This document shows, piece after piece, positions 8,901 through 14,061 of a stretch of 14,061 nucleotides of DNA. The notes under the pieces were generated by a model. It was not told the origin of the DNA. It made no database searches and worked only from the letters and a program-made list of their open reading frames with translations. Within the stretch, counting starts at the first letter, position 1; the number at the start of each line of letters is the position of its first letter. A program made the position numbers and the translations under genes. The DNA is from UBA7803 sp041690675 (lineage in GTDB: Bacteria; Pseudomonadota; Gammaproteobacteria; Pseudomonadales; Azotimanducaceae): positions 1 through 14,061 of the forward strand of contig JAWLGU010000105.1 in the NCBI GenBank assembly GCA_041690675.1, given 5' to 3'.

Positions 8901-11742
8901 TCCATTCCAACAGCCGTTGCTTCGTCACCAGCAGCCGCCCGATGGTGCGCAGAATCGCATCCACGCTGTAGAACGCCTCATACGGCAGCGTTGCCAGATA
9001 GAGTCCCGTCTGGGCGAAGCGAGGACCCGCGGCGCTGGGGACGGCACGAAGATGCTGGCTCAACCGCATGCTGTCCGGCTTTCGAAGCAGGTCCAGCAGA
9101 GTCACCAGCACGGGTGGGATCAGGACGACGCCGAGCACCACCAGCGTCCAGAGCACGGCCGATGCAGGCTGCATCCAACCGAGCAGCAACAGCAGCACCA
9201 GCGCCGCTGGCACCAGGCTGCGTCGCAGGTTGTCCAGAAGCTTCCAGCGCGATCGGGCCGGCAGCGGGTTTCTCACGCGCCGCCCTTCTGGCCCCGGCAC
9301 CCGTGGCAGAAGCCAGGCCGCGAGTTGCCAGTCACCGCGGATCCAGCGATGGCGTCGATTGACGTCGGCGCCATACCGGGCCGGGTATTCCTCGTAGAGC
9401 TGTACGTCGCTCAGCAGTCCGGCACGGGTGTAACAGCCTTCCAGCAGGTCGTGGCTCAGGATCCGGTTCTCGGGGAAGCGCCCCTTGAGCGACTGCTCGA
9501 ACACATCGACGTCGTAGATGCCTTTGCCGATGAAGGAACCTTCCTGGAAAACGTCCTGGTAGACGTCCGAGACGACACGCGTATACGGGTCGACCCCAGG
9601 CTCGCCGCCGTTGAGGCGCGCGTATCGTGAGGGACGCGTGGCAGGCAGGCTGACGCTGACCCGTGGCTGCAGGATGCCGTAGCCCGCGCGCACCCGTTCC
9701 AGCGCGGCGTCGTAGACCGGACGATTCAATGGGTGCGCCATGGTTCCGACGAGCATGCGCGCGACGTCACGGGGCAGTTGCGTATCGGTGTCGAGCGTGA
9801 TTACGTACTTCACGCCGGTCAGCACCGCGGTAGCGCCGACCACCAGCGAGAAGCCGTCAGCGTCGCCCTCCCGCAGCAAGCGATTCAGATCCGCCAGCTT
9901 GCCGCGCTTGCGCTCGTAGCCCATCCAGATTCCATCGTGGGGGTTCCAGCGGCGCGGGCGGTGAAACAGGAAGAAGACATCGTTCCCGCCGTCCCCGTAT
10001 TGCCGATTCAGGGCCTCGATCCGCTCGCGGGCCATACGCAAAAGCGGCTCGTCCTCCGGCTGCAATTCCTCGGTCGCGTCACGGAAATCCGTCAACAAGC
10101 CGAAGTGCAGGTTGCCCTCGCGATTGGCCAGGTATCGCACTTCCAGGGCATCGATCAGGCGGTCGACGTCGTGCGGACGGGTCAGCAACGTGGGAATCAC
10201 AACCAGCGTGCGTGAGGCCGGCGGAATGCCTCCGGAGAAATCCATGCGCGGCAGCGGATGGGCCGGCACCAGCAAAGTCGCCAGCCAGTTCACCACCGCA
10301 ACGGCGAGCTGGCTGCCGGCGATCACCGTCAGGACCCCCAACGCCGTGAGCACCACGGCGCCCCCACGGTCGACAGCTGCCTCCGCCAGCAGGCTGCCGG
10401 CAACGAGGACGGTGATCAGCGCGATGGAGCCGAGATACGCGAACACAGGGTAGCGGCTCGACCAGCGGGCCAGAGCCGCACCCCTGGAGAAGCGCACTTG
10501 TGCCGCATTTTCCAGCTCAACGAGGCCACGGTCGATCAGGTAATAGCCGACGTGCGCGGTTCTATTCCCTTCCCCGCAACGGCTCGCCGCCGCCCGCGCC
10601 AGCTCGATCGCACGCGCGGCTACGTCTGCCTCCGCAAGTCCACTCGCCTTTGCCACGTTCTCGATGACGTGGCGGTAGCGGTCACGGCTGGCGAAATCCA
10701 TCGCCGGGTATGCCCCGTAGGGATCCTCGCGCAGAGTTCGCTCGACCAGGCTCATGGCCTCGACGAACTCGCGCCAGTCCATGTTGCCGAGGATTCGCAG
10801 ACTGCCGATGCTGTTGCTGATGGAGACCTGGTCCGCGGCCTGTTGCTGGTTTCCGGACCGCACCAACTGCTCGATGCTCAGGCCCGACTCGGAGAGTTGG
10901 TGCTCGATCCAGGTCAGCGGCAGAGCAAGGGCCGGCCCCTGCCCCTGCAGCTGGCGCGTGAGTTCCGACACGAACGGTGTGGTCATGGGAGGATCCGAAC
11001 GCGCCATGTCGGCCACCACAACGATCAGGTTCTTCGGATCGGTGTAGGCCATCTTCGTCAGCCGATCCGCCCAGCCCATGGCCAGATCCCGGTGTATCCT
11101 GCCGGCCGCGATGCGCGTCGCCACGCGGCGCAGATTCTCGATCAGCGCCATGCGCAGCATGATGGGAATGGCCCAGAGTTCCCCGAGCGACAGGGGAGCG
11201 ACGGACTGGTAGGCGGCGACGAAGCGGCTCAGGCTCTCCGGGTCCACACGACCGTCACCGTGGGCGATGGTCTCCAGAGCGATGTCGTACACGCGTGGCA
11301 GCCGCGACGAGGCGCCCTCGCCCAGGCTCGGCAGATCCCTGCTGTAGCCCTTGGGCAGGTGTCGCCTCGCGATGCGGACCTGTTCTTCGACGAGATAAAA
11401 GTTGTCGAGCAGCCACTCCCCTGCTGGCGTGATGCGGTGGTTCGCCGCCACGGCCGCCGCCAGCCGCCTGCAGGTATCGCTCAGCACGACCTCGTTCGCG
11501 GTCAGACGTGACAGCAGCTGGTCCGGCAGTCCTCCCGGCGCCACGCGGTGGGCCGACGCGAGGCGGACGCCGTGCTGCTCCATCTGATCGCTACTGAATA
11601 GCTCCGCCCGCAGGGGAGGCTCATCGTCGCCGTCGTCCCCCGGCACCCCGGCCGCCGCTGAAGCAGCGCCGGTCAGCTGTGCCCTGATGCCGCGCCACGG
11701 CGCGAAAAGTTTCGAGCGGCCGGCCTTCCACGTTACACCCAC
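2983..11742 (-). CDS. ndvB: Cyclic beta-1,2-glucan synthase
   Basis: The enzyme makes cyclic beta-1,2-glucan from UDP-glucose at the inner membrane; in the family one protein carries out initiation, elongation, length control and ring closure. The product is 2919 residues, close to the roughly 2830-2870 of NdvB/ChvB. Residues about 30-430 form the conserved N-terminal region (ELFSSDQMEQHG; PAGEWLLDNFYLVEEQVR; GELWAIPIMLRMALIENLRR). Two membrane segments follow (about 432-490), then the GT84 transferase (about 510-810) with the DTD motif at D651/D653, HDLLEG, and RHRWIRGDWQ around W800. Four more hydrophobic segments lie near 837-887 and 967-1014. A glucoamylase-like domain (about 1030-1600) contains NMGLSLLANLSAHDFGYI and SGSMFEYLMPHLVMPTYEHT. 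GH94 phosphorylase-like parts cover about 1630-2010 and 2110-2900, including GGAFGFRDQLQD and GSGDWNDGMD (D2596), the motif holding the family's acid residue. All key motifs are intact and there is no frameshift. The start is GTG at 11742 because GGGAGA lies five bases upstream and conserved sequence begins soon after. The frame is open to 11958, but those 72 residues are not family-like. No exporter (NdvA/ChvA type) is in the window. Confidence 0.96.
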   Translation of the reverse strand: MGVTWKAGRSKLFAPWRGIRAQLTGAASAAAGVPGDDGDDEPPLRAELFSSDQMEQHGVRLASAHRVAPGGLPDQLLSRLTANEVVLSDTCRRLAAAVAANHRITPAGEWLLDNFYLVEEQVRIARRHLPKGYSRDLPSLGEGASSRLPRVYDIALETIAHGDGRVDPESLSRFVAAYQSVAPLSLGELWAIPIMLRMALIENLRRVATRIAAGRIHRDLAMGWADRLTKMAYTDPKNLIVVVADMARSDPPMTTPFVSELTRQLQGQGPALALPLTWIEHQLSESGLSIEQLVRSGNQQQAADQVSISNSIGSLRILGNMDWREFVEAMSLVERTLREDPYGAYPAMDFASRDRYRHVIENVAKASGLAEADVAARAIELARAAASRCGEGNRTAHVGYYLIDRGLVELENAAQVRFSRGAALARWSSRYPVFAYLGSIALITVLVAGSLLAEAAVDRGGAVVLTALGVLTVIAGSQLAVAVVNWLATLLVPAHPLPRMDFSGGIPPASRTLVVIPTLLTRPHDVDRLIDALEVRYLANREGNLHFGLLTDFRDATEELQPEDEPLLRMARERIEALNRQYGDGGNDVFFLFHRPRRWNPHDGIWMGYERKRGKLADLNRLLREGDADGFSLVVGATAVLTGVKYVITLDTDTQLPRDVARMLVGTMAHPLNRPVYDAALERVRAGYGILQPRVSVSLPATRPSRYARLNGGEPGVDPYTRVVSDVYQDVFQEGSFIGKGIYDVDVFEQSLKGRFPENRILSHDLLEGCYTRAGLLSDVQLYEEYPARYGADVNRRHRWIRGDWQLAAWLLPRVPGPEGRRVRNPLPARSRWKLLDNLRRSLVPAALVLLLLLGWMQPASAVLWTLVVLGVVLIPPVLVTLLDLLRKPDSMRLSQHLRAVPSAAGPRFAQTGLYLATLPYEAFYSVDAILRTIGRLLVTKQRLLEWNASSDQERLSRNDLAGSFRTMWFAPALAIGMLVALAATSPSALLVAGPFLVLWLGSPALAWWISQPLSRREAPLSAEQTRFLGRIARKTWAFFEAFVGPEDHWLPPDNYQEDRDPVLAHRTSPTNMGLSLLANLSAHDFGYIPAGVLIERTAFTFETMSGLQRYRGHFFNWYDTQTLQPLHPRYVSTVDSGNLAGHLLTLRPGLMELLDRPIVESRWLDGLKDTLEIVEGLAGDDRPGALVRFREDLEAASEAWPGTLPAAHVLLEQLARSAGALAREMGGGPGSESGWWMGALGRQCHALHEELVFLAPWASLPETSDGADSLPEGAGIPTLRDLAGLDEAPSSGFASRLEVAATPAARQADPCAHIRQGSERARARIAIIEGLVRQCGALADMEYGFLYDKASRLLSIGYNVDERRRDVSYYDLLASEARLGVFVAIAERRLPQESWFALGRLLTSSGGEPILLSWSGSMFEYLMPHLVMPTYEHTLLDQTARTAVARQMEYGQRRGVPWGMSESGYAARDVNLSYQYRAFGVPGLGLQRGLEHDVVVTPYASAMALMVAPVAACRNLQRLAAIGAEGRYGFHEALDFTPTRQRRDEPYALVRSYMVHHQGMSLLALAHGLLDRPMQRRFTSDPLFQATLLLLQERIPRASAHYLDAGRLRGVESGADSPRVPIRVLNSPDTPIPEVQLLSNGRYHVMVTQAGGGYSRWKDLAVTRWREDATRDNWGTFCYLRELSDEGEPVAAWSTAHQPTQNTADGYEAIFSEGRAEFRRRDGDFETHTEIVVSPEDDIELRRVRITNRSAERRTLDITSYAEVVLAPPAADALHPAFSNLFVQTEIVDAHRAILCARRPRSRDEPVPWMFHVMAVHDASVGEASYETDRMRFIGRGRSLAAPRAMEGIAALSGTQGPVLDPVVAIRCPISLEPDQSASVDLVYGIADGRDAALELINKYQDRHLAERVFDLAWTHAQVVLRQINASDADAQLYGRLANSILYANGSLRADSNVLLRNRRGQSGLWGYSISGDLPIVLVRIGDLANVELVRQLIQAHAYWRLKGLAVDLVIWNEDRAGYRQVLQDRILDLVAIGLETQAIDRPGGIFVRAAEQISEEDRTLFQSVARIILSDSRGTLAEQVNRGVVPEVRVPRLIPSRPVQAETPDGALPSRDLILSNGVGGFTPDGREYVITTTRDQMTPAPWANVLANPLFGSVVSESGQGYTWGENAHEFRLTPWHNDPVSDPSGEAFYLRDEESGEVWSPTPLPRPGAAPYVSRHGFGYSVFEHTEGGIRSELWLYVALDAAVRFSVLKVRNTSGRPRRLSATGYVEWVLGDLRPRSAMHVNTEVDPYGGALYARVPYNTEFAGRVAFFDVDDVDRTFTCDRTEFIGRNGSLEDPAAMARTHLSGKVGSGLDPCAAIQVGFELAPGQEREITFRLGLGGVPDGDQAVHLVQRFRGADAARRSLEAVWHYWNHMLGAVQVRTPDESLNVLTNGWLLYQIVACRLWARSGYYQSGGAFGFRDQLQDAMALVHSQPALLRAQLLLCAGRQFPEGDVQHWWHPPSGRGVRTHCSDDYLWLALATSRYVLSSGDTGVLDEAVAFLEGRELDPDEDSYYDLPDRSQTEDSLYGHCVRAIRRGLRFGVHGLPLIGSGDWNDGMDRVGREGKGESVWLGFFLYEVLRAFGDVARLRGDKAFVDLCAAEGERLRENLERHGWDGAWYRRAYFDDGTPLGSATNSECRIDSISQSWAVLSGAGGAERVHMAMGALDELLVRREHRLIQLLDPPFDHSDVDPGYIKGYVPGVRENGGQYTHAAIWAAMAFAQLGDREHAWELATMINPANHAKSREAIATYKVEPYVMAADVYAVVPHTGRGGWTWYTGSAGWMYRLVVESLLGLRLKVDRLHVSPCLPAHWDALTIHYRYRETVYHIDITQSRSAGSRRQETRVSVDGVEQAEAVVPLVDDHLEHSVQVRVMVA

Positions 11743-11747
11743 GCGAT

Positions 11748-11753
11748 TCTCCC
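11748..11753 (-). promoter_or_regulatory. Ribosome binding site deciding the ndvB start
   Basis: Read on the minus strand, GGGAGA is followed by a five-base spacer (ATCGC) and GTG at 11742. None of the in-frame starts further upstream (11958, and ATGs at 11889 and 11886) has a comparable site. This supports a 2919-residue product over the 2991-residue formal frame. Confidence 0.6.
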
Positions 11754-11873
11754 AAAGGCTCGGCGAAGCAACTGGAATTGGACCCCGCGGCACGACACCA
11801 CGGTCGTGATGATCAAAACGCACGGAAGAGCGGGGCCAGCGGCGAAAAGGGGTCGGGCGGAAAGGCCCTCCCC

Positions 11874-11899
11874 TGTATGACCACATCATACACCGTATG
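11874..11899. promoter_or_regulatory. Overlapping palindromes in the divergent intergenic region
   Basis: TGTATGA (11874-11880), a five-base spacer, then TCATACA (11886-11892) make a perfect 7+7 inverted repeat. A second one, CATAC-ACC-GTATG (11887-11891 and 11895-11899), shares its left arm with the right arm of the first. The unit GTATG/CATAC therefore occurs three times in 26 bases. The site lies between the divergent ndvB and the small basic gene, 132 bases from the ndvB start and 105 from the other. Two-fold symmetry of this size is typical of operators for dimeric regulators. The minus strand also contains TATGAT here, a -10-like hexamer, but no matching -35. The regulator is unknown. 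Confidence 0.35.
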
Positions 11900-12003
11900 C
11901 GCAGGCGATGAGCGGAACCCGCCAGCTCAGCCTGGCTATCTGCATCAAGAGCGCGCATTGTGGCGTGGGAGGTCGTCCCTTCAGTCCAAGAGGAGCAGAC
12001 GAG

Positions 12004-12129
12004 ATGTCCAAGTCTCAGCGATCCAACAAAGAATCGAAGAAACCGGCAAAATTGACGTTGAAGGAGAAGCGATCGGTAAAGCGCGACAAGAAGCAGTCCG
12101 GCAGGCCCACACCGTTCGCGGCCTTGTAG
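12004..12129 (+). CDS. Small, highly basic protein of 41 residues
   Basis: The ATG at 12004 is preceded by AGAGGAG at a spacing of about nine bases, a good ribosome binding site; a longer in-frame start at 11908 adds only non-conserved-looking sequence. The product is MSKSQRSNKESKKPAKLTLK followed by EKRSVKRDKKQSGRPTPFAAL: 14 Lys/Arg against 3 acidic residues, no hydrophobic core, no Cys, and probably disordered. It resembles short 'SKxQRSNKExKKP' hypothetical proteins that recur in proteobacterial genomes; I know no established function for them. Binding to nucleic acid or to the ribosome would suit the charge, but that is inference. It is divergent from ndvB, and no partner gene follows in close spacing. 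Confidence 0.7.
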   Translation: MSKSQRSNKESKKPAKLTLKEKRSVKRDKKQSGRPTPFAAL

Positions 12130-12587
12130 ACGGCATCACTGCCACGACCACAGCCTAGACCGGTGAATCTCGACACCGGTGGTCGAGCGGTACTCGCCGA
12201 CGCAAGCGCGGGTCGTGGCGAGAGACTGTTGGCCGGCGCGCAACCGGCGATGTCTGCCGGTGAATCTTCCCAGACCAGCGACACGGATACCGACTCTGCG
12301 AAATCGAGACCGAAACCGTGTCCGGGCATTGATCGAGATCAACTCGAACCGTTCTCAGCTGACTCCTACGTGTATCCGCGTAGTTTGTCTGGAGCAACGC
12401 AGGTCATCTGACGTTCATCGGAGCAGTACCGTCCAAGGTACCCGCCAGATCCCGGTTGCGCGGATCTCATTGAACTTCTGGGGCCGCGTCTGGAACACAC
12501 TTGGGAACTGGGGGCGGCGAAGACGAAGCATTGGCCGCCTCACCCCAGCGCATGCCCACGGACAATCACATGTTTGGGAGGATCACG
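12130..12587. other. Gene-poor stretch between small basic gene and CHRD gene
   Basis: No open frame in these 458 bases has a good start or a recognisable product. An inverted repeat CTCGAC...GTCGAG (12169-12187) lies 40 bases after the stop of the small gene and encloses the palindrome CACCGGTG; it lacks a T-run, so termination is only a possibility. The last part must contain the promoter of the CHRD gene, but I see no clear -35/-10 pair. The ribosome binding site GGGAGG (12576-12581) lies six bases before the ATG at 12588. Confidence 0.5.
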
Positions 12588-13166
12588 ATGAAACGAGTAC
12601 TCGCAGGCGGCGCAGCGGGCACGATACTGCTGGCAGCCGGTACGGCACTCGGCCAGGGCCTCGAGTCTCTTCAGTTGACCGCAGAGCTCTCGGGGGCTCA
12701 GGAGGTCGTGGTCGTGGACGAGGAATTCATGCCGGGCGGCGTCGACACCCCGGCCACCGGCCAGGTGAGCGCCGACTTCGACGGGGCCTTCACGCGCGTG
12801 GCGGTCGACCTTGCGATTCAAAACCTCACGGGTTCCTTTGCGGCGGCGCACTTTCACTGCGGTCGAGCGGGGCAGAATGGACCGGTCGTCTTCGGCCTGG
12901 TCGAGCCTGGTCCGCTCAGCTTCGATGGAGAGCGCATCGCCGGCGAGCTGACGAATGCCCACTACACGGGCGCCGACTGCGAGGAGGTGGTGGGGCGGCC
13001 GATCAACAACATCGCTTCGCTCGCGTTCGCCATGAGGGACGGCCTGATCTACGCCAACGTGCACACTGACGCGTTTCCCGCCGGCGAAATTCGCGGACAG
13101 ATGCACCAACGGAGCGGTGAGGTGCCCGGCAACGGCAATCCCCAGGTACCGGCTCCGCAGTACTGA
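12588..13166 (+). CDS. Exported CHRD-domain protein
   Basis: The ATG at 12588 has GGGAGG six bases upstream. The 192-residue product begins with a signal peptide: MKR, a hydrophobic core (VLAGGAAGTILLAAGTALG), and probable cleavage near residues 22-24 (ALGQ-G). Residues about 28-172 form one CHRD (chordin-type) domain: LTAELSGAQEV at the start, AHFHCGRAGQNGPVVFGL in the middle, and IYANVHTDAFPAGEIRGQ at the end. The last two are the hallmark motifs of this beta-sandwich family. C91 and C131 are the only cysteines and could form a disulfide in the periplasm. The short tail to residue 192 is Pro/Gly/Asn-rich and probably flexible. The domain has no known catalytic activity; the molecular role in bacteria is not established. 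It stands alone, converging on the vapB-like frame. Confidence 0.9.
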   Translation: MKRVLAGGAAGTILLAAGTALGQGLESLQLTAELSGAQEVVVVDEEFMPGGVDTPATGQVSADFDGAFTRVAVDLAIQNLTGSFAAAHFHCGRAGQNGPVVFGLVEPGPLSFDGERIAGELTNAHYTGADCEEVVGRPINNIASLAFAMRDGLIYANVHTDAFPAGEIRGQMHQRSGEVPGNGNPQVPAPQY

Positions 13167-13422
13167 CCGCGAACAGGAAGGTAACCGGAACCTTCCCCAG
13201 AAGATCCTGCCCGACAGCGGGCTGATCGCGGTCCGCCATGAAGTCATCGGACACACCCATAGCATCGAACCAGGAATCCCATGACTCGCCGGCGGGCGCG
13301 ATCAGCCGAGCGCGGCCGATGGCCACAATGTCGACCTGCTTTACCGATTCCGGATAGGCCACGGCTTTCGGCAGCCGCACGGCCTGGCTCTTGTTGCTTC
13401 TGAAGAGACTGGCGCGCTCCAT
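13003..13422 (-). CDS. vapB: VapB-like antitoxin (orphan, C-terminus altered)
   Basis: The start ATG at 13420-13422 has GAGAGGG about six bases upstream. Residues 1-68 are a typical VapB: an AbrB/MazE-type DNA-binding start (ASLFRSNKSQAVRLPKAVAY), a second strand pair (VDIVAIGRARLIAPAG), then the toxin-binding stretch (SWDSWFDAMGVSDDFMADRD, then QP). VapB proteins usually end within about ten residues of this point. Here the frame instead continues, without family resemblance, to residue 139, reading antisense through the hairpin at 13176-13196 and the 3' end of the CHRD gene. The normal stop therefore seems lost, or the junction with foreign sequence lies near 13190. A vapC gene should follow directly on the minus strand, but none is present in any frame. 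Repression or toxin neutralisation by this copy is doubtful. Confidence 0.7.
   Translation of the reverse strand: MERASLFRSNKSQAVRLPKAVAYPESVKQVDIVAIGRARLIAPAGESWDSWFDAMGVSDDFMADRDQPAVGQDLLGKVPVTFLFAVSTAEPVPGDCRCRAPHRSVGASVREFRRRETRQCARWRRSGRPSWRTRAKRCC
13176..13196. terminator. Hairpin between the convergent CHRD and vapB-like genes
   Basis: GGAAGGT (13176-13182), a seven-base loop and ACCTTCC (13190-13196) form a perfect 7-bp stem starting nine bases after the CHRD stop. No T-run follows on either strand. Its place between two converging genes suits a two-way terminator, but it also coincides with the point where resemblance to VapB ends. Confidence 0.4.
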
Positions 13423-13510
13423 AGTTTGCCCTCTCGTTGATCTTGAAACGGCAGCGGCAGCACCCCGGGGAGGGGCCAGCGTGTGGCACTAGGGCGTAGG
13501 GCCCAGAGCG

Positions 13511-13975
13511 TTACACGCACCGCCGCGCCTCCCCCAAACGCGTGTCGGCGCAACATAGGGTTTTGACTGAGTCGAAGTCCTTTGGCTTGCCTGCGGGTTG
13601 GCTGATGGTTGAACGCGGCCGAGGAAGCGGCGGTGATCGACCCGAGGCGGTGACGTGCAGGAGTATCTCGATGCCGCGCGCCAGCTCCCCCACAAATGGG
13701 CGATGGCGGCCCTTGAACGTAATCGCGCCGTTGGGACCATTGGGCGCGGCGACGCCACTCACGACGACGGAGCAGCGCGGGTCCCGGCGGATGGCCGCGA
13801 CCCGATGCCGATGCGCACCGCAAGTGATCCAGCCGTGGCCGTTGCGCCAGACGAAGGCGTGCACGACGCCCACGGGCCCGCCGTCCTTGGTGGACCAGTT
13901 GAAAACACGCTCGCTGGCTTTGCTCAGCAGCTCCTCGCGCGTCTCGTCAGTGGATAGATGGTAACCACTTCGTGA
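13511..13975 (-). pseudogene. Pyridoxamine 5'-phosphate oxidase-like fragment
   Basis: The minus-strand frame is open from 13975 to the stop at 13511-13513. From about 13950 to 13705 it reads TDETREELLSKASERVFNW, STKDGGPVGVVHAFVWRNGH, then HRHRVAAIRRDPRCSVVVSG and GAITFKGR. This is the flavin-binding split-barrel pattern of the PNPOx-like superfamily: a G-x-P-x-V/H strand, a helix with HRxxAIRRDPR, and a strand ending in KGR. After KGR the frame turns into Arg/Pro/Ser-rich nonsense, so the second half of the roughly 150-170 residue domain is missing. At the front, no start codon precedes the conserved TDETREELL; the first in-frame start is GTG at 13873, inside the barrel. Both ends are therefore damaged. 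The superfamily includes flavin and F420 or heme binders, so the original activity cannot be told. Confidence 0.55.
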
Positions 13976-14061
13976 TCACATCCGAAAAGATTGCTGGACA
14001 GTCTCGAATCTCGCCTTGAAGCTATTCCCCTGCGGAAAGGCAGTGATCCGAATCGTCCGGG

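Noticed and set aside
11743..11958. Longer N-terminus for the glucan synthase (start at 11958 or at the ATGs at 11889/11886)
   Set aside because: The extra residues are Arg/Pro-rich and not family-like, these starts have no ribosome binding site, and a GTG with GGGAGA upstream lies at 11742.
12169..12187. Inverted repeat CTCGAC/GTCGAG as an intrinsic terminator
   Set aside because: The stem is short, there is no T-run, and the distance from the small gene's stop is 40 bases; kept only as a note on the gene-poor stretch.
12163..12411. 82-residue plus-strand frame in the gene-poor stretch
   Set aside because: It starts at GTG with no Shine-Dalgarno sequence and has low-complexity composition without any recognisable motif.
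12179..13069. 296-residue plus-strand frame overlapping the CHRD gene
   Set aside because: It is a shadow in another frame of the CHRD coding sequence, with Arg/Gly-rich composition and no ribosome binding site.
13655..13957. 100-residue plus-strand frame beginning QEYLDAARQLPHKWAMAALER
   Set aside because: The opening looks protein-like, but the rest is antisense to the better supported PNPOx-like fragment, and I recognise no family.
13979..14061. Minus-strand open frame at the right edge ending FRM-stop, in frame with the PNPOx-like fragment
   Set aside because: Only about 27 residues are in the window and they match nothing I know; it could be the end of an upstream gene, but this cannot be supported.
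1..14061. CRISPR arrays, tRNA or rRNA genes, riboswitches
   Set aside because: No regularly spaced identical repeats, no tRNA-like cloverleaf and no rRNA-like sequence were seen on either strand by eye.

Overview
The window is GC-rich and bacterial. The gene content points to a pseudomonadote, probably a gammaproteobacterium: a cyclic beta-1,2-glucan synthase, an RHS-type exported protein, repeats of the 'VDLTTGDRTLVSG' propeller type, a VapB antitoxin and remnants of an IS256-type transposase and a tyrosine recombinase. This placement is inferred from protein families; nothing in the window fixes the species.

Layout. Positions 1-264 hold no gene I can identify. Positions 265-2971 (+ strand) are a decayed accessory strip. 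In order it holds a fragment of a glycine-rich surface/adhesin-like protein broken by a 52-bp frameshifting insertion; the exported N-terminal part of an RHS-type protein, which runs in a shifted frame into a TGDR-repeat beta-propeller (still open to its stop at 2592); an IS256-family transposase scrap; and a tyrosine-recombinase scrap whose stop lies 11 bases from the stop of the next gene.

Positions 2983-11742 (- strand) are one very large intact gene for a cyclic beta-1,2-glucan synthase (NdvB/ChvB/Cgs family, 2919 residues from the preferred GTG start). It fills about 62% of the window. It has the expected architecture: N-terminal domain, membrane segments, GT84 transferase, more membrane segments, glucoamylase-like domain, and GH94 phosphorylase-like C-terminus. 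The NdvA/ChvA-type exporter is not in the window.

The 261-bp divergent intergenic region (11743-12003) carries overlapping GTATG/CATAC palindromes that look like an operator. On the other side are a 41-residue very basic small protein (12004-12129), a gene-poor stretch of 458 bases, and an exported CHRD-domain protein (12588-13166). Convergent to the latter is an orphan VapB-like antitoxin frame (- strand, from 13422) with no VapC after it, and then an N- and C-terminally damaged pyridoxamine-phosphate-oxidase-like fragment (- strand, about 13950-13700).

Overall, one well-preserved periplasmic-glucan gene and two plausible small genes sit between two zones of gene debris. I see no convincing new multi-gene system. 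The points most worth a second look are the RHS/propeller chimera, the lone glucan synthase with mobile-element scraps against its 3' end, the divergent palindrome, and the orphan antitoxin.
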